From Lutraria lutraria (taxonomy: Eukaryota; Mollusca; Bivalvia; Venerida; Mactridae), in contig OZ026835.1 of the NCBI GenBank assembly GCA_964023205.1, forward strand, positions 6,840,414 to 6,904,413: DNA of 64,000 nucleotides. Direction: 5' to 3'. Numbering within the stretch: position 1 is the stretch's first letter; every line of letters begins with the position of its first letter. This document shows positions 38,050-49,712 of this stretch, in pieces. Position numbers and translations under genes: made by a program. Below the pieces are notes generated by a model, which was not told where the DNA came from, ran no database searches, and worked only from the letters and a program-made list of their open reading frames with translations.

Positions 38050-38312
38050 TACAAGGTCTATAATCACGTGGTATATAGTTTTGATACCACAGGGTCTAGA
38101 ACAATGGCGGCGCCCACGAGTTCGAAGGTAAGTCGTATTTTTTCGTAAGCCAACAATTTTCCGAATCGATCGGTACCAAAATTAGCATTGTTACTGCCGT
38201 AGTTTGTACATAGACCTTGCCTAGAATTTTAAAAAAAATGAAAAAGTCTGTCCACTTAATATTTCTCTACGGGATCTATTATCAAGACAATGTACCACGT
38301 GATTATAGGCCG
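38050..38312. mobile_element. Foldback element, copy 1, with CACGTG ends
   Basis: CTATAATCACGTGGTA at the left is inverted as TACCACGTGATTATAG at the right; the arms pair imperfectly for about 40 bp. The body also carries the 66-bp segment seen inverted twice in copy 2 (46268-46515). A short open start (ATGGCGGCGCCCACGAG, donor gtaagt) lies within it at 38104-38127. Confidence 0.7.
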
Positions 38313-38824
38313 TGCTAGTATTATCGCAATGGATTATTTGTAAAATAATCATAGAAAGATGGCAATGTTCAACATTCATTTTACACAAATATACAACAAG
38401 ATACGATATACCATTGGAGTTGTTTCATTGCTTCATTAACAATTAAGCATGCGCATGTATAATTATGAAATCAAAGCACTGAGAGCACTGTCAGAACGAA
38501 GTTTAAATGTTAGATAAAACAATTCTAAAGCAAGAAATATCTTTTTAAAAAGATAATCGGCGCAGATACAGTACAAAATTAATGCATATATTGCAGTATA
38601 GTTTTTCGGATATAAGCATAGCGATATTTTGTTACTGAAAAAGATTTACATGTATTGATTTTTGGTAAAATGTACTCAGTGGTCAAGGGTGCATTTTCTT
38701 CTTTTTTCTCACCAGCTATGTCAGGAAATCTTCAACTTAATGTGAAAAGAACGGTAAAAATTATCAGGTAAGGAAAATAAAAGACTAAAAATATTATTCT
38801 AACTAGTTGCAATGAAATTTGTTT

Positions 38825-39480
38825 TTGTTACAAGCGCACTAGATCTGGTATTTTGTGTGACACCTGCAATACCTGGTTCCACATGCTAGTACACTGCGAA
38901 GGCTTTAGCCTTACTTAATATTCTACTTTGGTATCGAACAGTCGGTCCTTTTCATGGTTGTACACAACCAATCTTTCCACCTCAATAAACTCCACACTGT
39001 CATCCCGTGAATCCCAAAACAGTTTCTCTTTATTTTCTGACCCTACAGTTTCTCACAGTCCTCAAACAACATCACGTCGTGCTGCCCCGAAAGAAAAATA
39101 ATGCTAATAACATTTATTCCAGTCTAAAATCCTGACCATATTTTTTTCAATCTATTGTAAATAAGAAACTAGAATTCCACACCCTTCTTGATACTGAAAA
39201 ACCTGATATTGTGTTTGGCACTGAGTCCTGGCTTACGTCAAACCACACTAATAGTGAAATTTTCCCTCAGTCCCTAGGTTACACCCCCTTTAGACATGAT
39301 AGGAGGACAGGTAAATCTGATAGTGGAGTCTCTATACTATATAAAAATTCAATTGTAGTTACTGAATGAAAAGGTTACAATCTATTTGTGAGATTGTCTG
39401 GTTATAACTGGAATTATTTGGATTTCAGCCTCTATACTTAACGTTTTATTATAGACCCCATGAACACGATGAATTATGTA
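38825..39480 (+). mobile_element. Non-LTR retrotransposon 5' fragment: PHD-like finger and AP endonuclease start
   Basis: The plus strand reads CYKRTRSGILCDTCNTWFH..HCEG, a PHD/zinc-finger pattern found at the start of some CR1/L2-type LINE ORFs. A Ser-rich linker (about 38970-39100) follows. Next come an endonuclease-like stretch (NKKLEFHTLLDTEKPDIVFGTESWL, EIFPQSLGYTPFRHDRRTGKSDSGVSILYK; here listed as two pieces) and EIVWLQLEL, FYYRPHEHDEL. ESWL and RxDR are hallmarks of LINE APE endonucleases. Several stops and frame changes show it is dead, and similarity ends near 39480 before any reverse transcriptase. Confidence 0.8.
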
Positions 39481-41869
39481 TCATAGTGTGGCAGAATTGA
39501 CTTTTAGTTACTTTTCAACATCAATGTTTAATTATTATTTCTATACATGTATACACGTTGATTCTGTACAAATATATTTAATCTAAGGGTATTTTTCCTT
39601 CCACACGTGTTTATTCAAGCAATCATTGTAAAGTCGCCGTACACTATGGAATGCTTATTTTTAAGTGGCAATGCAAAATCGCAACTTCTTGCACCGAAGC
39701 AGATTACTGACAGTGCCCGAAATATCCGCAATGTTCATCACGTGATATAAACAAAACAGAAATAGAGCGAGGTCACGTGTTACTCACATCAACTAGTGTT
39801 AGCTTGATGAAGCAGTTGCTATTTATAGTCTAAGAATGGAGCGAGCTCGATAAACAACGAGGGGAATGAATTTGCCCATCTGTCAATAAACGAACCGAAT
39901 CCAACCCTACTCTAGTAAACAAACATGGCGTTGAATTTAGTACACTATCAAGCATTGTGTTATATTAGGATATATATGAGGATGGAGCAAAACTACTTTT
40001 TAAGTGGTGTTCATGTGTACATACAGACTGTGTAATATTCAAGTTGTTAATCGGACTCGCTAATAGTCTCAATGATCACGTGACATTCACGGAATACTAG
40101 TAGCTGTTTCATATCGTTGTCGTCTCGCCAATGTCAATCACCTATAAATTACTAGAAACGTGTCAATATTTCAATAAAAGTGGTTTCAGTCGACTGAGAA
40201 TTTGACTCTGCCTGGTGCGCTACAACGAGAACTAGTTTAGTATTTATATGGGCACTGTAACGACAGGGTTCGACATTAAGGCAGGTCCGAACGACAATCA
40301 ATAGCTTACTGGTCCAGTCTAATGCATCTTGCTATTTGGTAGCCCGAGTGGTCGTGCTCTTGAAAATGCGGCCGAACTCTTTATATCAAAGGACTTAGCA
40401 AAAATTGTTCGATCTAAACGAACTTCGATGTATAAATTATTAGAGAAATTCGCTGTGTTTATTACATTTTGGAGCGATCGTCGGTGTGTTGTAACGTGTT
40501 ATAAGATACGGAACACGGTATTTATACGTTTCGATGTATTTATTTTAGCAACATGTCGCAAATAAAGAAAACATTATAAACATATTCACACAGACTAATT
40601 TTTTAATAGCGAGCGTGGACACTGACTTGTTTACGCAATTGTCATTAATTAAAATGTCGATTTCGGAGCTCAATACAAAAATTATCCGATCAGGTGAGAA
40701 ATGATGACTTAATTAGTTCGACATAGACGGTCACTTTATGGTTCGATATAGATGGTCACTGTACAGTTGAAAATCTATGTTTGGGACCGTTATACCAGGT
40801 TTTTACGACAACGTACCCTCAGACAACGGAGTATATTATTTTTGGAGACTTTATTTAAATATTTTAAATGCATTCCAGCAGATATTGCAACGTCTGATAC
40901 ATCGAGATGATAGTTTATCCTGATTTTAATTTTAGGGTGGAAACAGGGACTACATATAGAGTACCTCGTGACCAGATTCATGAGATTCATGAAAATATCA
41001 ACGGCTTGTATTTTTGATCGAGTAGATGATCACTTTAGTTTCGGGATCAGTTAAGTCAAAATAACAAATTCGTGTGATCTGAAACTTCGCACATCCTGAT
41101 AAAAAATGTTACATAGGCCACATTCTAGTATTCAATTGCCGGATGCGATTTTGCGCCGTACAAACATTTAACTTGTGTACTCGTATACCATGATTGATAC
41201 CATTGTACATTTACGAACATTCTATGTTCAATTCATTTGCTGTTTTCATGGTCGCCAAATAAACACCGCACCGTCTGGTATTGCAACTAAGTGAAGTTGT
41301 TTGTGTTTGTTTGTAATATACAAGTAATGGTAAAGCAAAGACGGCCGAGTTTCCAGTACTCAGTGCTCAGTTCACTGACATTTGCAAGGTAGATTGTACC
41401 CGTGTCCGAACTTTGCCACCTCTTTCTATAATTTTAAGGGATACATGTACTTTTATTTTATTTTGGCCAGGGTTCTAAGTTCATAGACTAAAGTTATTAT
41501 ATTTCTTTTCTTCTAAATTCACGGTCTTTATGTAAAACTAAACTAGATTTTCGGTTAGGGTAGAATTGTTGAGTATTCATTTTATTTATAGTTCACCTAG
41601 GTTATTATAATCCATAAAACTTGTTTCAGTTCTAAAAATAAATATTGTGACAACTTATAAATAAATAGAAAGTAAAAGCATCAGTAAACCCAGAAACTGT
41701 GTCCTTATATATTTAGTTATTAGTTAATTCAATTAGTAACAGTAGAAACTGGGATTTTGATCCAGTGTTCAACATCTATCATCAAACTATAAAAATTGAA
41801 CACAAGTCTTCAAACCTTGATCTGTGATCAAGTAGTACAATAATATATACAATACATGTTGAACTTGAA
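39481..41869. other. Spacer between the two plus-strand LINE fragments
   Basis: No reverse transcriptase is readable. Several CACGTG palindromes occur (39749, 39770, 40077 areas). A 78-codon frame at 40329-40565 has no recognised domain and no splice support. Confidence 0.4.
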
Positions 41870-42470
41870 GGATCATAACGTAGTGCTGCTCGATGGGTTA
41901 CACATGATTATTCCCCCTATAACAGAGTTACGAACATATTAGAACAGTAAAAGTGGCGTTCCCTTGGAAACAGAAGATCTGATGCCAGATTACTGATCTT
42001 TTAAAAGAATTCATGGACTGGTTGCTGTGTCAATGCCTTCTTACGTCCTACCACCAAACCGGCTTACTACACACATGCACCTATTTTCTTTTAGACAAAT
42101 TCAAACTAAAAAAAAATGTAACTATTTAAGTTTTCCTTTTACCCGGCTATCATCATACCTTGGAATTCTTTGCCAGCTGATATTGTACAGGCACCCACCC
42201 TGGATCAGTTTAGACAGGGGGTAACTAAACTGTGCCATCATTTCTGAGTGGTTAGGCTGTTTTTAATCTTTTAGCCGTACATTTCATCTTTTATTAACAA
42301 TATCAGCTTTGTTTCCATTTTCACACATACATTATGTATATTCTTAATTTTCCTGTACATTTCTTCTTTTAAAAACATCTAGCACTGATGCGCACCTGCA
42401 TAAAATACCAGAAAAGGTGTGATGCAGTATGATGGTTGATAGATAGAAGGTAGATGGATAAATAGTTTAG
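41870..42470 (+). mobile_element. LINE 3' fragment (C-terminus of RT protein and 3' tail)
   Basis: Frames on the plus strand read RSAARWVTHDYS, VTNILEQ, KWRSLETRRSDARLLIFYKIIHGLV, then after frame shifts PADIVQAPTLDQFRQGV. These are the usual C-terminal motifs of LINE ORF2 proteins (a YKI-HGLV box, then 'IVQAPTLDQFRQ'). The tail has GTGATGCAGTATGATGG, a typical 3' end. Insertions and stops make it a pseudogene fragment. It may belong to the same family as the 5' piece at 38825-39480, but the 2.4 kb between them shows no RT. Confidence 0.72.
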
Positions 42471-43202
42471 CTCGACCATGTTTTTTTCAGCAGTGACGGA
42501 AGAATGCACTAAATCAACTGGGTGCATACAGTACTTGAGCAAGTTTATTTATCTTATCGATATATTTCTGTCAGATTTGTTCTGAATATCCATATCCCCT
42601 ATTTGACTTAGTGGACTATTCTCAAAAATTTTGTCACGGCTAAAAAAATATGGTCGAGCCATACTCGATTCACATGTTATTTAGGCTTTGTGTGTTTATT
42701 TGTATAAGTTGGATTTATAGGGCCACTGCTTGATTTAACATTTGAATATTTTAAACCCCGTATACTATTACCATAACCATCACAATATGTATATACACAT
42801 AAGCACTGTGTAGGTAGTTGCTGATCTTGACCAGTGGCCTAAGATATGCCTTAAGATGGGTTAAACTGAAGAGGAAAAAGAACACAAAAGTGCGACTGAT
42901 GAGAAATATTTTTAAAAACCTATTATCTCCCAAAATCAGATTTTGGAAGAACTGATCGACAACTATCTTACAGGGCATGGACATATAGTACAAAATGGTA
43001 AGAACTTAGTAACAGGGAAACTAAAAAAAAACATTACAAATACATACATCTACTGTGTTCATATACATAGTAATAAAAGATGAAATCAAAATTGACATAC
43101 ATACAAATCAGTGTAAGTAAACATAACTACTGAAGTGAAAACAAATAACTATAAGGGGTACCATGAAAAAAAACATATGGTATAAGGAACAAAGGAACAG
43201 TT

Positions 43203-45930
43203 CTAACTTGCGCAACAGGAACATCTGCAACTCTCTCCATCCCATGAGGTGATCAAGCTCCGAAACTGGCTCAGGCCCGTGACTTCTCTGAAGTGCTGGG
43301 GGAGCGAGTTCCAGAGTCTGGGAGCCGCAGAGCAGAAAGAGTTCAGACCGTATCTTGTGCTTCTTACCTGAGGAACATTTACTGTATTACTATATCTAAC
43401 AGAATAAGAACATTTCTTTAATTCTACCAAATCATGTAAGTAGGTTGGTGACTGTTTATTGATTATTTTAAATGTTTCAATTGCTAGACACCTTAATCTT
43501 CTAATTTTCAGAGTTGGTAGGTGAGATTTCTTTAACAGTGTTTCATAATCTGATGTATAGTCATTATAAATTAATCTTAGAGCTCTTTTTTAATGTTTTC
43601 AATCTTTTTTTTTTTGTATTTACTTCTTCACAAAAGTGCCATGTTAGAGGACACAAATTGAAATTGTATAGGATAAAAGAGTAGTAGATAATAAGTTTAC
43701 CCAATTTGCAGAGGTTTTTGCCAATGCGTTTTAATACATTCAGTTGTCTAGAAGCTTTTTTGCATATATTTGTTCAATGAGAGTCAATATTTAGTTTAAA
43801 ATCTATGGTAACCCCCAGTAGTTAAACCTCATCTTCATAATTTATTATGTTACCTGATAGATTAAGATTAGTAAGATTGCATTGTTTAGCTTTGTTGCCA
43901 ATGGCTACTGCCTGGAACTTATCAGGGTTTGCCTGCATTTTATAGTCGGAGAACCATTTTATCAGGGATAAGCTATCTTGTTCTAAGGCAGATTACAGTG
44001 AGCTTATGTCATAACATGTACTTGATAAGGTGTTGTCAACGGCATAGTTGTATAATTTGCTTCTGTTAACAAAATGAAAAATGTCATTTAGGAAGATGTT
44101 TGAATACACCGGACCTAATATTGAACCTTGGGGGACACCTTTGTATATTTCTTGGAAGTCACTTTTGAAAGGCCCTATTTTAATGCATTGTTTTCTATTA
44201 TCTAGATAATTTGTTATTAAATTCACAGGTTTATTAGAAATACCATAGCGTTTTAGTTTTAGAGTAAGTAGATCATGAGGTAGGCAATCGAAGGCTTAAG
44301 ATAGGTCCATTGATACAGCTGTTATATATTTATTTTCATCCAGAGCCTGTTTCCAATCTTCAATTAACCTTAAAAGAGCTGTATGGCATCCATAGCCTGA
44401 TCTAAATGCTGAAAGATAAGTATTTAAAGTGATGGTAAAAAAACTGGGTTAATTGTGTATCTATTGCTCTTTCGAATATTTTGAATATGGTTGGTAGTAT
44501 GCTGACTGGGCGATAACTTCCTTCCTCAAGTGTGTTCTTCTTCTTATGTAACCTGTGCGATTTTGAGATTTTCTAGGAAAATAGATGTTTTGAATGATTT
44601 GTTTACTGTAACTGTAATAGGTACTGAAATGGAAGGTTTAGGTAGTTTGAGTAATTTGAGCGAGATGCCGTCGACACCTGTAGCTTTTTTAATGCTCAAT
44701 TTGTCTATCTGTTTTTCTGATTCAACAGGATGGAAATTTAGTTCGGTAGTCGTTTGATTATTTGAGTTAATTGAGATAATGCTAGGATGATTTTCATCTA
44801 CTGTTATCGAGTCATTTCCAATGTTTTGTGCTACATTAACAAAGTAATTATTGAAAGCATCACAGACCTGTTGTTGATCAGTCATAATTTTGCCATCTTC
44901 ACATAGGATTGTGCCTTTTTGAATTTCCCTTATTTGTTAGGAAGGGTTTAATAGTAGGCCAAAAGTCAGCTGATTTGCAGCCACCACACAACGATCTATG
45001 AAATATTTATTCATCGACTTTCTCCTAATGCTGGTTGCTAAATTTCTCTGCTTTCTATAATTTTCCCATTTTTTTTAGGTTTTACTCTGTATATATTTAT
45101 TTAATAGCATTCTCTTTTTATAGATTGCATGTTTGAAACTTTTGTTCATAAATGGGCAGGGTGTGATAAGACACGTTTCTTTTTTATAGGGTCTCGCTTA
45201 TTTGCAGTGTCAATTAAGATATTACTGAAATCACAGATGAACATTTTGTTTATGTCATCATGATTTGTGTCTAAGTTTATAAGATTTGAATTCAGAATTC
45301 ATAGTTAAAACTGTGTACATTAAAATGCTTGAAACTTCTGTGAGAGCAAAATGTACTTTTAGCTTTCTGAGACTCTAAATTTGTGTAAATTGCACACCTA
45401 TAAAATTATGGCAGTCACTCAGGCCGCAGTCAAAATTGCATGTACAGTATTTGCTATTAGCGATTTCTTATTCGTCAATATATATATATTAGTGTTGGGT
45501 TTGCCTTATTTGAGTAGCAAGTTGGTTCTGAGATAATATTTTCTAGATCAAAGATATCACACAAATTTATTAGGGTTTGGCATTAGTCCACGACTAGCAT
45601 ATTGTAGTTAAGGTCACCAATTACCATGATATTATCATATTTACAACTGGCTTTACCAATAGTGCAGTCGAAGTCATTATGAAATATTGTGTTTAATGTT
45701 GATGGAGGCTTATATCCCTAAGATTAACCATTTACATTTATTGTTTACACCTATACCAACATATTTCTCGAAATCCTAAGCCTTGGTTGCTCTTTCCGGC
45801 AATGTCTGATCTCAGATAAGCAATGATACCACCACCATGTGCATTTCTATGAAACTTGTCTACTGAAAACTGAGAATCAGTTCAGGCTATAGGAGAGATC
45901 ACTTATTCATATCCGAAGTGCACACCGGCA
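43203..45930 (-). mobile_element. Degenerate LINE (CR1/jockey-like), minus strand
   Basis: From 5' to 3' on the minus strand: weak endonuclease remnants (about 45930-45200), then a region reading KSADFWPTIKPFLTNKGN, then FNNYFVNVAQNIGND and SIKKATGVDGIS (44885-44544). The RT core at 44226-43993 has YKGVPQGSILGP and YAVDN. The C-terminus at 43430-43203 has VPQVRSTRYGLNSFCSAAP, RLWNSLPQHFREVTG, FRSLITSW. These are RT palm motifs and the conserved LINE C-terminus. The catalytic Y-[AV]-D-D box reads YAVD, so a catalytic Asp is replaced by Val. Many frameshifts and stops separate the open pieces. The element is dead. Confidence 0.85.
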
Positions 45931-46267
45931 GTCTATTAGATTAAGCACAAACATAATCCACCATTCACTAGTAGCTAGCTGGTGGGCACATTTGCATATG
46001 AATACCCCTGTATACAAACACGATATCTCCTATAAACAAAACTCCTGAGTTTATTTTGCATGGTTCAAACGTTTCGATATTTAATTATATACTGTTGTAG
46101 ACTTTGATTATAGCATTATTTTCAGACAATTACGAACAACTAACAATTACGAATTCTGCCCTAACGACAACACTTTTAACCAATGACAAACTTCATTCTT
46201 CAGCTAAACATGTTGTATCTAACAATTTCGTTGGTTACCAATGTAGGTCAAAATGAATTTTTCATTA

Positions 46268-46515
46268 ATCAACGTCTATAATCACGTGATATATGGTTTT
46301 TCATATAGCCCATGTTCCAGTCAACAATTTTCCAAATCCATCGGTACAACATAAAATAAACATTGTTACTTCCGTAGTTTATCCATAGACCCTGCAGAGA
46401 AATTTGAAAATAGATAATGAAAGTCTGTCCACTTCAAATTTCACTGCAGGGTCTCTGGACAAACTACGACAGTAACAATGTTAATTTTAGTATCGATGGA
46501 TTCGGAAATTGAAAA
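46268..46515. mobile_element. Foldback element, copy 2
   Basis: Starts with the same tctataatcacgtg end as 38050-38312. Two ~66-bp inverted arms (about 46335-46400 and 46450-46512; 'acattgttac..cgtagttt.tcc' and inverse) fold around the centre. No open frame. Confidence 0.7.
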
Positions 46516-46914
46516 CATTTAGCGCTTTGATCTGCATACTGTTAATATATGTGAACTGTATAAACCCCATATTGTACTGTACACTGAATTTCTGACCATG
46601 TGTCATTATTATCATTCTCTCTACACTGAGATACAATATAGTATTCTGGCACTACTTCTCTGAATGAAACTATTTTCAGTATGTAGCAAATCTTGTTACC
46701 TGCACAGATTATGAATGAAACTTTATAATTGTTAGTTTTACAGTTTGAATTGCTAAAATATTCCCATGCTTTCAAAATCAACAGAAACCTGCAATATCAA
46801 CAAGTGGTACTATTTTTCAACGCGGATGTAAGAGGCATCACTGTATTGTAAGTAGAAAAAGTGGTGTAAAGCTATATAGGAGCTCTGCTCCTAAAAAGTA
46901 GATAACATAAAAAT

Positions 46915-47575
46915 ATCAATAAACCATAACTCTTGATAACCCCATAACTGAATTTGTCTAAGACATTAAGGTCATACACATTTGTTCTAAATATGATTAG
47001 GATCGGTTCATAAATGAAAGCGTTAGAGTCTTAACAAGCTAAAATATAGCAAATTTTCTAAGTCAAGGGCCCATAACTCTTGAAGTCCTAGTATGATTTT
47101 GACAATAATCGAATTGTACAAGACCTTTAGGTCATATACATTCACTGAAAATATTACCAGGATTGGTGAAGAAATGAAGGTGCTAGAGTGTAAACAAACT
47201 CAAATATAGCAATTTTCAAAGTCAAGGGCCCATAACTCTTGAAATTCTGGTCCAATTCGGCCCATAATCTTACTTGTCCAAGATCATTTGGTCATACACA
47301 TTTACTGAAAATATGATTAGGATTGGTGAAGAAATGAAGGCGCTAGAGTGTAAAAGAACTAAATATAGCAAATTTTGTAAGTCAAGGGAACATAACTCTT
47401 GAAGTCCTTGTCCATAATCCAAATTAGCCGAGACATTGTTGCCATATACATTGTGACCAAGTTCGATTGTTATTGGTAAAGAGCTGTGGATGCTAGAGTG
47501 TAAACAAACTAATTGTGGACAGACGACAGATGCCAGACATTCATCGATCCTAAAGGCTCATCTGATGAATCAGGA
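46915..47575 (-). repeat. 'gtgagct' dispersed repeat, third copy
   Basis: Four internal units with 'cataactcttgaagt' and 'tgctagagtgtaaacaaact', ending gacattcatcgatcctaaag and gctcatctgatg. The far end (aacaagaggg) is missing or degraded. Confidence 0.65.
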
Positions 47576-48102
47576 ATATAACAGCTTGTTTGATAAATGA
47601 CAAAAACTGACAGCTTGAATACAATGTCATGTAAAGTTTCATTAAGTTGTTGTGAGTTTGAGCCACACAAAGTTCAAGGTCAGTCCAAGAAGAGTTTAAG
47701 AGCTTGTTTGAGCCACGTACATAAAGGTCACAGTCACTCAACCTAGTGTTTAAGAGCTTGCACCACATACAGGTCAAAGTCACTTTTCCTCATAGAAAAC
47801 TGAAGACACATAATTGTATACACAATTACATTGCAAAAATGTTATCAAACTGCTGTTACATTATCAGTATAATTAATTTATTATTGTACATGTATATAAT
47901 AATGTCAAAATTCTTTCACATCTCTCTGTCAGGGAAAACCTGTCAATTTTTTCAAACTTATAAAATATCCAGTCGGCTAGTCCATAGGTCTGGTCAGAAT
48001 TAATTAATCACCAGAAAAAATAAAGATAAATGTCTCTGGTATATCATATCATTCTGATTATAAAAACATGTATGTGTATCTCTTGGGGTTAATGGGTAAT
48101 AG

Positions 48103-48858
48103 CCCCGCCAAAAAAGAAGCAGAGACTTCGGTTAAAGCCTCTGCTTCAATCGTACTTCAGAAGTACTTCATCAGCTCTGCAAAATTTAAAAATTTGCCTG
48201 TGTTGTAGTTAGGTACATAATTATATAATTAATCCCCATCTTATAATGTAATCAAACTGCTATTTTACAAGTTAGTTTTACAAGTATTTTTTAATTATTG
48301 AAGGAAAAACTGGCTCTGCATGTTTGAAAAACTTTTGAATATTTCTCTGAATATAGTCTGAGTGAACTCAATGTACAATATCTGAATATTATTTTTGAAT
48401 ATTGTCTCAGAAATGTCTGAATTATATCTGAATACTTTTTCTGAATACTGTCTGATGATGCAGACATGGCATATCAGGCATTTCATGATTTAGCATGATG
48501 CATAGTCTGAACATAATTTCAAACAGGGACTTCAAATAAGTAGGCACTTCAATGACGCTTCTTTGAGGTGCTTCAGACGCGCTACTGTTTGTACTTCAAA
48601 GGCACTTCTGACTAAGGACTTCAAATGTGCTTCAACCTAATTTGCATACTGAAGCACATCTGAAGCGCTAATTAACATAATTGGGACGGGACTTCAAATG
48701 CGCTTCTCCATTACTTTTATATATGTAATTTTATTTGTATCTGTAAAGTTCTCTTGAAGCAGGAGACTTTAAAAGTACTTCTTTGATACTCCAGAGGGAA
48801 GCTTCATTTGTACTTCAGTACATATGTATGCTTCAGATGTGCCTCTTTTGTGGCGGGG
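48103..48858. mobile_element. TIR element with CCCCGCCA ends and word-biased interior
   Basis: Left end CCCCGCCAAAAAAGAAGCA, right end inverse CCCCGCCACAAAAGAGGCA; 756 bp. Just inside the left end is a hairpin (gaagcagag...ctctgcttc). 48330-48450 holds at least seven TGAATA/TGAATT words, and 48530-48850 is packed with ACTTC/GAAGT/GCTTC words on both strands. No protein frame and no clear target duplication. No known family is recognised. Confidence 0.6.
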
Positions 48859-49661
48859 AAGACTCGTGTAATTCCCAAGTACTAATTGGTAGCTCAAAAT
48901 TTCATGTTCATTATGTGTCAAGAAGACAACTAGATGTACAGTTCAAAAATTAGATTTATTTGTCAGTTCATGAGATCAACACAATTGTGGATCCTGTTAA
49001 CAATAAAATGACTCTTCAATCATACTACATATATATACAATCACACTAGATCTACATGCAAGTGATGGATAGTTTCATGACATAAAACATCTAGAATAAC
49101 AAACAAAAGTCTCAATTAAGGCAAAAGTGAAATTCGCAGTTTTTTCTTAAAACCAGTTCTCCAACTGTGTGGTCAGCTGACCAGTAGAAAATCACTTGAC
49201 CATGACTATCCCACAAAAGACAAACTCAGATGATTAAGAAAGAAGAATACAAATTATCTCACCTAAACATTACCATAATGTCCCTGAACATTACACATTA
49301 AAGAGTGGATACTTCCAGCAAGTATAGAAGCATTTTTCACTTGAATTTCTTTAGTATAGAAGCATTAAAATTTGATCAATTGAAATTTTTTAATGTCAAC
49401 AAACAAGAACCCTTTGCATTAAAGGTATATTACGGTTCAGGACGGAATCATAATTATTTTTATGTCAATGTACAAATTTTCACATCAATGGAGTATTAAC
49501 TTGCTGAAGAACATATTAACAACTTAGTTTCTCCCTTACGATGCTTTGTGACGCGGATGACAGTGGATAAAAAGCCTGTTATTTTCGTTTGCTTTGAATC
49601 TCGGCCATTACTCGGGTACGTCCGTAACTGGTTTGGAAGATCGGCGATTTGCATAAATGCG

Positions 49662-49691
49662 TGACGTCATTGAGCGCTATTTTTAGCCAAT
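49662..49691 (+). promoter_or_regulatory. CRE palindrome and CCAAT box upstream of the 78-aa gene
   Basis: A perfect TGACGTCA lies at 49662-49669 and CCAAT at 49687-49691, within 51 bases of the ATG at 49713. The surrounding 150 bases (49540-49700) are richer in CpG than the flanks (gacgcggatg, ctcgggtacg, atcggcgatt), as expected for a proximal promoter. No TATA box is evident. Confidence 0.5.
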
Positions 49692-49712
49692 GTTCGATCA
49701 AAACAAATCAAC

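Noticed and set aside
40329..40565. 78-codon frame starting MLFGSPSGRALENAAEL
   Set aside because: No domain recognised, no acceptor or donor, no upstream promoter; could be a transposon scrap.
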